Of a stretch of DNA of 64,000 nucleotides, positions 53,329 through 61,771 are shown piece by piece. Source of the stretch: G963664115 sp965263045 (GTDB lineage Bacteria; Acidobacteriota; Terriglobia; 20CM-2-55-15). How positions within the stretch are numbered: position 1 is the stretch's first letter; each line of letters starts with the position of its first letter. The DNA lies in NCBI GenBank assembly GCA_965263045.1, contig CBDHGK010000041.1, forward strand, positions 5,146,001 to 5,210,000, read 5' to 3'. The translations under genes were made by a program, and so were the position numbers. The notes beneath the pieces were generated by a model that was not told the DNA's origin, ran no database searches, and saw nothing but the letters and a program-made list of their open reading frames with translations.

Positions 53329-54282
53329 ATGTTCCCAGCGATCGACGCGATTCGTCAGCGCGCCGCATCTGTATCCAGGCGAATCATTTATCCGAATCCT
53401 CAAGATGGAAGAGTGTTCGAGGCGATCGGAATCGTCTCTCAGCAGAGGATTGCCCATCCGATCCTCCTCGGGGACCGGGTGCGAATCGAATCCGAACTGC
53501 GGACACGGGGACTCTCCCCGCCCGACATTGAGATTGTCGAGCCCGATGCGTTGAGGGCCGCTCGGTATGCAGATATTCTGTTGGACGGCTTGCGCGCTCA
53601 GGGTTTCCAGAAATCCGAGGCCTTGGAGAAGCTCAAAATCCCGATCGAGTATGCGGCTGCGATGGTCCGTGCCGGCGATGCAGACGGGTTGGTCGCGGGA
53701 CCCGAATCGCCGGTGGGCCAGGCGAGGCTGGAAGCAGCGGTCGGGTTAAGTCCCGGTGCGGGGCCTCGGTGCCGCTGTTTTCTGATCGCTCCTTCAGACG
53801 ACGGACCGCGAAACGCGTTCCTGATTGTGGACGGGATAAGCCATGCGACGCCCCGGCCCTTAGAACTGGCGGAAATAGCGCTCCAGGCATGTCGATGCAG
53901 CCGGAGATTGTTCCAATCTCAGCCGCGGGTGGGATTCTTGGCGCCTTCGGTTGTCGCGTCGCTTGGGCGACACAATCGATTCAGATCTGCCTCCGAAACG
54001 CTCGAAGGTCGCGTGAACGAGGCCATCGACACACTCCTGGTACGCGACGCCGCTCTGGGCGTCGATCGCCAGTTGCACACCGGAATTCCGGCGAACGGAA
54101 CCACGGACATATACATCCTGGCCGATCGCCAGCCGGGTCGACCCCAACTGGAGAGCGCCTTTGAGGGCGCCCGGGTCGTGGGACCGATTCTCACGGGATT
54201 CGAGGCGCCCGCCAATGCCTTGGGCTTGGTATGTAGCGTGGAAGACGTAATCGACGTGACTGCGATTACGTCTCTGAGTTGA
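53329..54282 (+). CDS. Divergent phosphotransacetylase-like protein
   Basis: 317 residues from ATG at 53329. The phosphate acetyl/butyryltransferase fold is recognised from IIYPNPQDGRVFEAIG, IAHPILLGD, GDADGLVAGPESPVGQ, then the late half with GRVNEAIDTLLVRDA and VVGPILTGFEAPANALG. Several usually conserved segments differ: the Ser-rich ARSPALFG area reads AGPRCRCFLIAPSDDGP, and the CoA-side GANVLIFPDLNAGN reads ANGTTDIYILADRQPG. So it may be a paralogue with another acyl substrate or reduced activity. True Pta would make acetyl phosphate, which could feed the adjacent two-component pair; this is speculative. Confidence 0.7.
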   Translation: MFPAIDAIRQRAASVSRRIIYPNPQDGRVFEAIGIVSQQRIAHPILLGDRVRIESELRTRGLSPPDIEIVEPDALRAARYADILLDGLRAQGFQKSEALEKLKIPIEYAAAMVRAGDADGLVAGPESPVGQARLEAAVGLSPGAGPRCRCFLIAPSDDGPRNAFLIVDGISHATPRPLELAEIALQACRCSRRLFQSQPRVGFLAPSVVASLGRHNRFRSASETLEGRVNEAIDTLLVRDAALGVDRQLHTGIPANGTTDIYILADRQPGRPQLESAFEGARVVGPILTGFEAPANALGLVCSVEDVIDVTAITSLS

Positions 54283-54402
54283 GAGGCGGCTGAAAAAGCC
54301 ATCGAAAAATGTGTGCTAGCCGGGAATCACACTTCTCGGGCCGCGTTGCTTAAAAGGCCAATGCCGGCTGCTTCAGCGCTTGTCAAATGATAGTCGGTCC
54401 GA

Positions 54403-54440
54403 AAAGACAAGGCCCTCGGTATACCGAGGGCCTTGTCTTT
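54403..54440. terminator. Bidirectional terminator, perfect 38-bp palindrome
   Basis: AAAGACAAGGCCCTCGGT at 54403-54420 pairs with every base of ACCGAGGGCCTTGTCTTT at 54423-54440 around a TA centre. It lies between the plus-strand phosphotransacetylase-like gene and the minus-strand rpsU, whose stop is 11 bases away. The A- and T-tracts at the ends suit intrinsic termination in both directions. Confidence 0.9.
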
Positions 54441-54450
54441 GAAACGGTCT

Positions 54451-54657
54451 TTACGTGTCCCGTTCCGGGCGTCGGCGCACCTTCTTCCGGCTGCGCTTTC
54501 GTGCCAGAGCCTGTTTGATTCTTTTCTTTTCGCCCGGCTTCAGGTAGAAGGAGTGCTTCTTAACCTGCTTGATGATGTCTTCTCCCTGGACCTGTCGCTT
54601 GAAGCGGCGGAGGGCATTTTCGATGGACTCGCCCTCGTTCAGTCTCACTTCAGCCAC
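54451..54657 (-). CDS. rpsU: 30S ribosomal protein S21
   Basis: 68 residues from GTG at 54657 (reading VAEVRLNEGESIENALRRF, continuing KRQVQGEDIIKQVKKHSFY). The frame is open three codons further, but the GGGGGTG ribosome-binding site fits the 54657 start and most bS21 proteins begin MAEV. The basic C-terminus (KRIKQALARKRSRKKVRRR) binds 16S rRNA. It ends directly before the 38-bp palindromic terminator. Confidence 0.93.
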   Translation of the reverse strand: MAEVRLNEGESIENALRRFKRQVQGEDIIKQVKKHSFYLKPGEKKRIKQALARKRSRKKVRRRPERDT

Positions 54658-54909
54658 GTGATACACACCCCCAATCTCGCTAAAGACGTGAGCTCGAATT
54701 ATCGCGTTGTCGTGCCCGTAAAGTCAAACAGGTCCATACCTGTAGACGGAACTATGGCTTGTCGAAGAGCCGGTGCCGGGGCGAGTTTTGAACAAAGGTC
54801 ACTGTTTCCGTGCAGGAAATCTCTCTCCCGGGGACCGCGGAAATCTTAGATAATTTCTTCATCGACACTTGAAAGACGTCGAAATAAAAGGTGCTATACT
54901 TCGCGGCGT

Positions 54910-55536
54910 ATGGCGAAGTGCCCTCTGTGTTCACAGCGTGTGGCCAAGCGCCAGTGCCCAGCGAAGGAGGGCAAGATCTGCTCTATTTGCTGCGGTACGA
55001 AGCGTGAGGTCGAAATCGACTGTCCTGGCGATTGTGTCTATCTCCAGACAGGACGCGCGTTCGAATCGGCGCGGCAACACCGTCATGACGCATCCCAACC
55101 GACGCCGCAGTTTAATCAACAGTCCCTCTATCGAAACACCCCTGTGATCAACGCGGTGGTGCAAACGATTCTAGAGGAGAGGCTGCGGGATTCCAGCATC
55201 GTCGATCAGGATGTACGGACCGCGCTCATTGCCCTGAAAGCGACGATGAAAACACTTTCTTCGGGCATCCACTATGAAACATTGCCGGAGGGCAATGTCG
55301 CTGCGGTAGGTTTGTATCGTCAGCTCAAGTCAGTCCTGGAACAGCTGATGCAGCCTCAGGGACCGAAACGTGACGCGCTTCGGGTTTCAGAAATTCCAGA
55401 ACTGCTCGACTTTTTGCTGGTGACGGCCGAATCCCGTTCAAGCGGTCGTCCCCGGAGCCGTCAGTATCTCGAGTGGTTGTCATCAGTCGCTGCCGAATCC
55501 CCGCCCGAAGAGGCGGGCCGAATCATCGTTCCGTGA
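54910..55536 (+). CDS. Cys-rich putative zinc-binding protein
   Basis: 208 residues. The first 45 carry eight Cys (4, 7, 16, 24, 27, 28, 38, 42): CPLC, QCPAKEGKICSICCGTKREVEIDCPGDCVYL, which looks like two zinc clusters. The rest is helical, with no family known to me; the N-terminal pattern is familiar from acidobacterial hypothetical proteins. Its stop overlaps the start of the glycosyltransferase gene (GTGA), so both are made together. A role in RNA or regulatory binding is possible but unsupported. Confidence 0.75.
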   Translation: MAKCPLCSQRVAKRQCPAKEGKICSICCGTKREVEIDCPGDCVYLQTGRAFESARQHRHDASQPTPQFNQQSLYRNTPVINAVVQTILEERLRDSSIVDQDVRTALIALKATMKTLSSGIHYETLPEGNVAAVGLYRQLKSVLEQLMQPQGPKRDALRVSEIPELLDFLLVTAESRSSGRPRSRQYLEWLSSVAAESPPEEAGRIIVP

Positions 55537-56552
55537 CGCACCTGTCCGGCATCTCAAACATCCTGGCGATCCGTTTTGCCCGGATCGGGGACGTCGTTCT
55601 CCTGCTTCCGGCTCTGGTGCGGTTAAAGGGCAGTTTCGGTGGAGCGCGGCTGACCCTGGCTACTGGCAGTGGCGCTGCGCCCATCGCCGGGCTCTGTCCT
55701 CACATCGACGAAGTGATTTCTGTCGACCGCATACGAATGCGGGACGGTCCGCGGTTTGAGGCGCTCGGCGACATATGGAGACTTGTAGGGGACTTGCGCT
55801 CGCGCCGCTTCGATCTGGTCGTGGACTTTCACAGTTTTCGCGAGACGAACTTGCTGGCCCGGTTTTCCGGGGCCCGTTACCGGTTGGGGATGAAACGCGC
55901 GGATCGGGCATACCTTCACTTCTGTTTCAACCTTCCACCAGCTCAGGAAGACAAGAAGCTTCATGTGTCGGAGATGTTCCAGCGCGTTGTCGAACACGTT
56001 CCGGGAGTTACCGCAGGTCCTATAGCTAAGGGTCCTGTGATCGAGGTAGAACCGGGACTCCCGGGCCCTGTTGCGGAACGGGTCGACCTGGGGCCGTTGG
56101 TTGTCCTTTATGTCGGCGCATCCGTTCCGGAACGGCGCTGGCCCGCGGCAAGATTTGGGGCCCTTGCTTCGCAGGCTGCCCTCCGTTGGGGTGCAACGGT
56201 GAGTGTGCTATCCGGCGTGTCGGAGATCGAGCGGTCGATCGCCCGCCAGGTCACCAATGAGGCCGGTCCCGCAGCCCAACTTATCATCGATCTGGGAATT
56301 CAGGAGATGGCCGGCGTGATTGCAGGCGCCGACCTTCTGATCAGCAACGATTCCGGTCCGATGCACATTGGTTCCGCGTTGGGTGTGCCAACTTTGGGGA
56401 TATTCAGCAGTAGCCTTCCGGAACATTACAGACCCTTGGGGCCACGGGATCGCTACATCAAAAAGGATTCGATTCATAATATACAGGTGCAGGAGGTGCT
56501 GGAAATGATAGTCCGAATGCAGCTTACTGATTTTCCAGATCATCGACTCTGA
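55533..56552 (+). CDS. Family 9 glycosyltransferase (heptosyltransferase-like)
   Basis: 339 residues from GTG at 55533, which overlaps the preceding stop; the frame to 55473 lies inside the previous gene. GT9/ADP-heptose transferase features: ILAIRFARIGDVVLLLPALVRLK at the N-terminus, DLVVDFHSFRETNLLARFSGA, VLYVGASVPERRWPAARFGALA and the donor-site segment ADLLISNDSGPMHIGSALGVPTLGIFSSS. It probably adds a sugar to lipopolysaccharide core or another envelope glycan. No other LPS gene is nearby. Confidence 0.9.
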   Translation: MTHLSGISNILAIRFARIGDVVLLLPALVRLKGSFGGARLTLATGSGAAPIAGLCPHIDEVISVDRIRMRDGPRFEALGDIWRLVGDLRSRRFDLVVDFHSFRETNLLARFSGARYRLGMKRADRAYLHFCFNLPPAQEDKKLHVSEMFQRVVEHVPGVTAGPIAKGPVIEVEPGLPGPVAERVDLGPLVVLYVGASVPERRWPAARFGALASQAALRWGATVSVLSGVSEIERSIARQVTNEAGPAAQLIIDLGIQEMAGVIAGADLLISNDSGPMHIGSALGVPTLGIFSSSLPEHYRPLGPRDRYIKKDSIHNIQVQEVLEMIVRMQLTDFPDHRL

Positions 56553-56925
56553 TTTTCAGAGACTTGAGAAACTTCATGTCCTGAGCGTTGACCTGGAGCT
56601 CGATATCTTTGTGAACAGCCCCCGGCTCGTCCCCCGCATCGCCGGATTGGCCCTCACCCGGCAGCCGGTTGAATCCGATCGTAGCCTCCAGAACCAGATA
56701 CACGTCATATCCGCCGTCCCTGACGTTCTGGATTGCGTCGCTGATCCCAGTGGAATCTGATAAAGCGTCGTTGATTGCCGCGCCCAGATCCTTCATCAGC
56801 TTCTTCAGATTATCGTCGAGTTCCAAAGTTTTTCCGTCCGATACTCCAGCGGTAAGCTCGCAAGGTATCACATTTCTTCCGAGGGCTGTCAAGCGGGCAG
56901 AAGGGTGAGCGTTGATCCTGCTCAA
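56524..56925 (-). CDS. Hypothetical protein, convergent with the glycosyltransferase
   Basis: 133 residues at most. The plausible core runs from KTLELDDNLKKLMKDLGAAINDALSD through YDVYLVLEATIGFNRLP to FLKSLKIRVDDLENQ; the first 25 residues may not be translated. It has no membrane segment. The composition (acidic, regular helix and strand pattern) suggests a real protein, but I know no family. Its 3' end overlaps the glycosyltransferase by 29 bases on the other strand. Confidence 0.5.
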   Translation of the reverse strand: MSRINAHPSARLTALGRNVIPCELTAGVSDGKTLELDDNLKKLMKDLGAAINDALSDSTGISDAIQNVRDGGYDVYLVLEATIGFNRLPGEGQSGDAGDEPGAVHKDIELQVNAQDMKFLKSLKIRVDDLENQ

Positions 56926-57044
56926 CGACGATTTGTTTCATCCGGTAAAACAGGCATTGAACTTCGGCCCCTGGGCCAGTCAAGATTCAATTAGCAGTGA
57001 TCGCCGCTTCACGACAGAGGTGAAAGGGTGGGAAACCCACACTC

Positions 57045-57296
57045 ATGACAAGGAGATTCAGAACCGCTTTCAAGGATGCCTTTCGGGTACTACACACGCT
57101 GACGCTCGAAGTTGTTGGTGGATTCTTCCTTGCGTTAGCAATCATCGGAGGCGCCAGCGCTGTTCCGGAATACCAGCGGTGGGCTGTGACTCCAGACGAT
57201 GGCGTCTGGCGCCTCGTCCTGACCGTCGTCTTCTCACTATCCATGTTGGGTTTCGGACTGCACAATTTCTGGAAAGCCCGGAAAATCCGGAAATGA
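57045..57296 (+). CDS. Small two-helix membrane protein ahead of the ECF sigma gene
   Basis: 83 residues with two hydrophobic helices (about 21-40 and 58-75): VVGGFFLALAIIGGASAV and LVLTVVFSLSMLGFGLHNFW, with positive residues at both ends (MTRRFRTAFKDAFR and KARKIRK). No family recognised. The stop overlaps the ATG of the sigma factor gene (ATGA), so the two are translated together. It could be part of the signalling module or simply share its promoter. Confidence 0.6.
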   Translation: MTRRFRTAFKDAFRVLHTLTLEVVGGFFLALAIIGGASAVPEYQRWAVTPDDGVWRLVLTVVFSLSMLGFGLHNFWKARKIRK

Positions 57297-57862
57297 AACC
57301 GGACGCCTATAAGAAGTTAACTGACCCCGAGCTTGTCGAATGGTGTTTGAAGGGCGAGTCTGTGGCCTGGGAAACACTGATCGCGCGGTATCGCAGGCTC
57401 ATTTTCTCCATTCCGAACAAGTTCGGTTTCGCCCCATCCGATTGCAACGACGTGTTTCAGACGGTTTGCGTCAAGCTGATCGAGCATCTTCAGGATCTAA
57501 AGGATGAATCCAAGGTCAGTTCATGGCTGATTACGACGACGACCCGTCACTGCATCCACTTCCGGGCGATGAAGCATCGGGACGTTTCCGACGAAGAGGG
57601 GATGGAGGCAACTCCGGATCCTGCTGAAACCAGCGAGGAGATCGGTATACGTTCAGACCGGGAACAGCGGGTGCGAGAGGCAATCGGCGAGATGGCCGAC
57701 CGATGCAGGCGGCTGTTAGAGCTCCTTTACTTGGACCCCTCCGGCCCGCCCTATGTTGAAATCAGCCAGAGACTGAAGATGCCCGTTCCGAGCATTGGCC
57801 CAACCCGCGCTCGATGTCTGGACAAGCTTCGCACTACGCTACGCCGGCGGGGGGTCCGGTAG
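57293..57862 (+). CDS. ECF-type RNA polymerase sigma factor
   Basis: 189 residues from ATG at 57293, the overlap start. Region 2 is visible as AWETLIARYRRLIFSIPNKFGFAPSDCNDVFQTVCVKLIEHLQDLKDESKVSSWLITTTTRHC. Region 4 is EIGEMADRCRRLLELLYLDPSGPPYVEISQRLKMPVPSIGPTRARCLDKLRTTLRR (positions about 132-188). The long acidic linker between them (SDEEGMEATPDPAETSEE) is typical of environmental ECF groups. Next in the same direction are a zinc-finger protein and a CHAT protease, so the sigma is probably controlled by the former and may drive the latter. Confidence 0.9.
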   Translation: MKPDAYKKLTDPELVEWCLKGESVAWETLIARYRRLIFSIPNKFGFAPSDCNDVFQTVCVKLIEHLQDLKDESKVSSWLITTTTRHCIHFRAMKHRDVSDEEGMEATPDPAETSEEIGIRSDREQRVREAIGEMADRCRRLLELLYLDPSGPPYVEISQRLKMPVPSIGPTRARCLDKLRTTLRRRGVR

Positions 57863-58084
57863 GTATTCGTACCGGTCGACTTTCTTGTATTTCCACGGTG
57901 GGAGGAAGCTCTATTGTTATGTTGCGGCCGGGATAAGTCCTCCGATTCCCGATAGAACCGTCAGTTTGAGATCAGACTTAAGGAAGTAGATTCGAAGCGA
58001 GCACTAGTTAATCGTTGCAGACCCTGGATTCTCGTTACCGACGCGCTAATAAGATGATATGGGCACGATGATCTGGATTGCGAT

Positions 58085-58714
58085 ATGGAGATGATGATGC
58101 GCCATCCATCGGTTGAAACACTCATAGGACAAATCGAAAACACGGGGAGTGCTGCGGCCTTAGCCACCACAACAAAGCACTTGAGTGCGTGCTTACCGTG
58201 TCAAGATAAGTCAGGCGAACTCAGCGAATTACTGCAATTCCTGCATTCTGACTCACAGAACGAGCCGCCGGCAGAAGTTCTGGAGTGGGGAACTCAACTG
58301 TTCCAGCCCGTTTTCCAACCGGCCGAAAGCGAATCCAGTAAGGTCCTGAGAATCGCCAAACTTGTGTTCGACAGCTTCGAACAGCCCACCCCGGTCGGTG
58401 TCCGTTATGTGGGCAGCGCACCGAGGCAGTTGCTCTTCAGGACCGGCAAGGTCGATATCGATGTCCGTGTCGAATCGGGAGACGACCGCGTGTCTCTGGC
58501 CGGGCAGGTCCTGTCCGAATCGGAGCGTTTCTTCGAAAACGCTCCCGTGCGATTAGAGTCTCATGGCGTGGTCCGTTATCAGACCCAGACGAATCCCGTG
58601 GGCGAGTTTTTGTTCGACCAAGTTCCGCATGACACCTATCATCTGTCCATGGACCTGCCTGACGGGCAGGTGACACTCTTCTGCGTCCATCGTCGAGAAC
58701 CATTCTTGGCGTAA
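58085..58714 (+). CDS. Putative zinc-finger regulator (anti-sigma-like) with beta-sandwich domain
   Basis: 209 residues; the start could be any of four Met codons (58085, 58091, 58094, 58097). The N-terminus carries H-x3-C-x2-C as HLSACLPC (His32, Cys36, Cys39), the zinc-binding core of anti-sigma factors, but there is no membrane helix. Residues 110-209 form a carboxypeptidase-regulatory-like beta-sandwich (VSLAGQVLSESERFFENAPVRLE, GEFLFDQVPHDTYHLSMDLPDGQ). It is placed between an ECF sigma gene and a CHAT protease gene, which suggests that it binds the sigma and is a possible protease substrate; both are inference. Confidence 0.65.
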   Translation: MEMMMRHPSVETLIGQIENTGSAAALATTTKHLSACLPCQDKSGELSELLQFLHSDSQNEPPAEVLEWGTQLFQPVFQPAESESSKVLRIAKLVFDSFEQPTPVGVRYVGSAPRQLLFRTGKVDIDVRVESGDDRVSLAGQVLSESERFFENAPVRLESHGVVRYQTQTNPVGEFLFDQVPHDTYHLSMDLPDGQVTLFCVHRREPFLA

Positions 58715-58810
58715 GATCTTTCCCTCATCAAACGGGAGGGGGTCGCTGGAGAACGTAGGTATTGCGCGTAAAGGAAAGACGCGCAGATAAACGCAGGAAG
58801 CGAACTTGCC

Positions 58811-61645
58811 GTGAAACCCTCCTCGGTTCAGGAATTCCTGGATGATCTGGTCCAGGTTCGTGATGTCGTAGGGCAAGGTGCGTTTGTTGCTGACGCTGAA
58901 TTTCCCGCCTCCCAAGAACTGATTGAAGCGCTTTCCATTCTGATCCGCGAACGGCTGCCAAAAGACCCTCAGCTCGCGGAGGTTCTTGCTGAAACCAACT
59001 TCCGCCTGGCGACTGAACTTGGCACACCCCTTGCGGCTGGTTTTGCCCATCAATGCAAGGCCTATGTGTTTATGAACATGATGAAGGGCGTCGAGGCAGA
59101 GCCGTTCTTTGAGAAAGCCAGTCATCTGTTTGCCGAGGCCGGCGCGAACACGGCACTCGGCCGCACTCTGGTTACGCAATCGGAAAACCTGATGTCACTC
59201 GGTGAGTTCGATCGGGCCAAGGAACTTGCCGAGAATGCGAGGAACCTTCTGGAAGCGGCCCAGGATACGGAGTACCTGCCGCGCGTCCACGTCGCCCTGG
59301 GCAATCTGTGTTATCGATTGAATCAATTCAGGGATTCCCTGGTGGAATACGATCGGGCTTCCGAGGCGGCTGAGGAAAGCGGTCAGTACATCGTTGTTGT
59401 TGCCGTAGAAATGAATCGGGCGGAGGCGCTCACCCAGTTGAACCGGTTTGACGAGGCGATCCTCGGATATGAGAGGGCCCGCGAATACTGTGTGCGGCAC
59501 GAAATCAGCCTGTGGTCCGACATCCTGGATCAGAACATTGCGGATCTCTATTTCAAGCGCGGCAGTTATTCCGAAGCGCTGCGGAGCCTCGAAAAGGTTC
59601 GTCCGCGCTACCGAGAACAGGAAGACGACCTCCGTTTAGCCCAGTGTGATCTCGAGCGTGCCGAGATATACCTCCAGTTGAATCTTCCGCAGGAGGCTGC
59701 CGAACTGGCCGTGAGTGCACAAAAGTTCTTTGAAGGAAATTCGAATCCAGCGGAAACGGCGCAATGTCTGGCTCTGGTCGGAATCGCGCAGTCGGAACGC
59801 GGTGACATGGCCGCCGCCGAACATACCTTCCAACGGGCTGTTGAGATGTTTCGGGATCTGGGTAAGGCTGTCGAGGCGGCCGGTGTCGATTTGCAGCTGG
59901 CCAGGATTGAATACCAAAAAAGGGACTTTTCTGCTTCCCTGACACTGGCGGGCGCGGCTGCGGCTGCGTTCGAGGCAGAGGAACTGGCCGTGCGCGGAGC
60001 ATATGCACGGATCATATTGGCGCAGGCCCTGCGCGGGCAGGGGCGCGACAACGACGCAATCGACGAGGCGAACCGTGCGCTGGCGAGTCTGTCGGGTTAT
60101 CACGCCCAGTGGGTTTCCTATCAATGCTACGACCTGATGGGGACTCTGCACGTTGACCGTGGCGCATTCCGCGAGGCGGAGCGCCTCTACCGAAAAGCGA
60201 TCGAGGAAATGGAGGTCCTGCGCGGCAATATCCAGCTCGATGAATTCCGGATGTCATTTGGTAAGGACAAGTACCAGGTTTATGAGAATCTGGCTGGGCT
60301 GAAAATCCATATGGACTTGCCGGGCGAAGCCTTCGAGTTTGTCGAGCGGTCCAAGTCGCGGACCCTGATGGATTTGCTTGAGCGCAACACGGATACCCTG
60401 TGGCAGTCGGACCACTCGGATCCGAAACAGCAGGCGATCCAGAAGATTCGCCAGGATTTGAATGGGCTGTATAGCCGCGTGTCCCAGGTTGGAACGACGG
60501 TAAGCGCCCGGGCAATCGACAAGGAGCTTCAACAAGAAATTTCCAACCGCGAACAGGAGATGATTTCACTGCTTCGGGAGGCGGGATCTGAAAGGGAGGG
60601 TTTGGCCACTCTGGAATCAATGGCCACACCCTCGGTCGAAGAAGTTGGGCAGATGCTGTTGGAAAACGAAGTTCTGATCGAGTACTACACGATCCAGAAT
60701 CAGTTCTGCGCATTCGTGATCCGGCCCGATGGATTTCATTTCGTAGTGGATTTGGCGGACACCGGCTCCGTACGGGCGAGCCTCAAAGGATTGAACCTCC
60801 AGCTATCGAAGTTCCATCTGGGTCAGGCCTACCAGACAGATCACGGACCGCTTCTGCTTCGGGGCGTGCAGCATCACCTTCACGATCTCTACCGCATGCT
60901 GATGGCACCTCTGGAGAGGTGGACCGATGGTCGGTCGCTCGTCATCATTCCGCACCATGTACTGCATTATGTTCCTTTCCAGGCCCTCTATGACGGTTCG
61001 AAATACGTCCTCGATAATCACGATGTTGTTTACAGCGCCAGCGCATCCGTCCTGAAGATTTGCCGGGCGAAGGTTCCGGTTGCGGGGGCGATGGATCTGA
61101 TCCTCGCGGTTCCCGATCCGTCAACCCCCTCGATTGCCGATGAGGCGAAAATGCTTGGGGAGCTGCTACCCGATGCACGGGTATTTGTCGGAGAGGAGGC
61201 AGGAGCAGATGTCTTAAAGGAATTCGGGCCACATGCCGGCAAGTTGCACATAGCGGCGCACGGCGTGTTTCGTGCCGATAATCCAATGTTTTCAGCTCTC
61301 AAACTGGGCGACAATTGGCTGAACCTGGTTGATATTTTCAATCTGAGGCTGGGAGCCGAACTGACGACTCTCAGTGCCTGTGAGACGGGCATGAGCGCCG
61401 TCTACGAAGGCGACGAACTTCTGGGGCTGGCACGCGGTTTTCTTTACGCGGGGACACCGTCTTTGGTCGTGAGTCTCTGGCGGGTAAACGATCGATCGAC
61501 CACGCTACTCATGAAGCGTTTCTACGAGGGTCTCTTGGACGGGTTGTCCAAGCCGGAGGCGCTGCGTCAGGCCGCGATCGAGGTAAAGACCCGCTTTCCG
61601 CATCCCTACTATTGGGCACCTTTCATCTTAATGGGTAAGTCCTGA
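58811..61645 (+). CDS. TPR-CHAT caspase-like protease
   Basis: 944 residues from GTG at 58811. The first 500 residues are tetratricopeptide repeats (repeating pattern such as AEQFFEKASHLFAEAG, EYDRASEAAEESGQY, RSLEKVRPRYREQEDD, RLYRKAIEEMEVLRGN). A coiled-coil-like stretch follows, then the CHAT domain (about 640-944) with VIIPHHVLHYVPFQALYD, the catalytic His817 in HIAAHG and Cys857 in LSACETG, and SLWRVND near the end. CHAT proteins are clan CD cysteine proteases; bacterial examples act in programmed responses and in CRISPR-linked Craspase. This one is preceded by an ECF sigma factor and a zinc-finger protein and followed by tandem hairpins. Confidence 0.92.
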   Translation: MKPSSVQEFLDDLVQVRDVVGQGAFVADAEFPASQELIEALSILIRERLPKDPQLAEVLAETNFRLATELGTPLAAGFAHQCKAYVFMNMMKGVEAEPFFEKASHLFAEAGANTALGRTLVTQSENLMSLGEFDRAKELAENARNLLEAAQDTEYLPRVHVALGNLCYRLNQFRDSLVEYDRASEAAEESGQYIVVVAVEMNRAEALTQLNRFDEAILGYERAREYCVRHEISLWSDILDQNIADLYFKRGSYSEALRSLEKVRPRYREQEDDLRLAQCDLERAEIYLQLNLPQEAAELAVSAQKFFEGNSNPAETAQCLALVGIAQSERGDMAAAEHTFQRAVEMFRDLGKAVEAAGVDLQLARIEYQKRDFSASLTLAGAAAAAFEAEELAVRGAYARIILAQALRGQGRDNDAIDEANRALASLSGYHAQWVSYQCYDLMGTLHVDRGAFREAERLYRKAIEEMEVLRGNIQLDEFRMSFGKDKYQVYENLAGLKIHMDLPGEAFEFVERSKSRTLMDLLERNTDTLWQSDHSDPKQQAIQKIRQDLNGLYSRVSQVGTTVSARAIDKELQQEISNREQEMISLLREAGSEREGLATLESMATPSVEEVGQMLLENEVLIEYYTIQNQFCAFVIRPDGFHFVVDLADTGSVRASLKGLNLQLSKFHLGQAYQTDHGPLLLRGVQHHLHDLYRMLMAPLERWTDGRSLVIIPHHVLHYVPFQALYDGSKYVLDNHDVVYSASASVLKICRAKVPVAGAMDLILAVPDPSTPSIADEAKMLGELLPDARVFVGEEAGADVLKEFGPHAGKLHIAAHGVFRADNPMFSALKLGDNWLNLVDIFNLRLGAELTTLSACETGMSAVYEGDELLGLARGFLYAGTPSLVVSLWRVNDRSTTLLMKRFYEGLLDGLSKPEALRQAAIEVKTRFPHPYYWAPFILMGKS

Positions 61646-61648
61646 TCC

Positions 61649-61771
61649 CGGTCGAGCGGCCTAGACACCGCGGATACGGCGGTGTGGCTTTGTCCGGTCG
61701 AGCAGCCCAGACACCGCGGATACGGCGGTGTGGCTTTGTCCGGTCGAGCAGCCCAGACACCGCGGATACGG
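61649..61771. repeat. 46-bp tandem repeat with internal hairpins behind the CHAT gene
   Basis: Units start at 61649, 61695 and 61741 (period exactly 46 bases; the third is partial). Each contains ACACCGC, then GGATACG, then GCGGTGT, a seven-base-pair hairpin, followed by GGCTTTG. The repeat begins four bases after the CHAT stop codon. The hairpins could act as serial transcription terminators, since each is followed by a short T-run, or as a protein-binding array. It is not a CRISPR: there are no spacers between the units. Confidence 0.7.

Noticed and set aside
61649..61771. Possible CRISPR array
   Set aside because: Units follow each other directly with no spacers, and there are no cas genes in the window.
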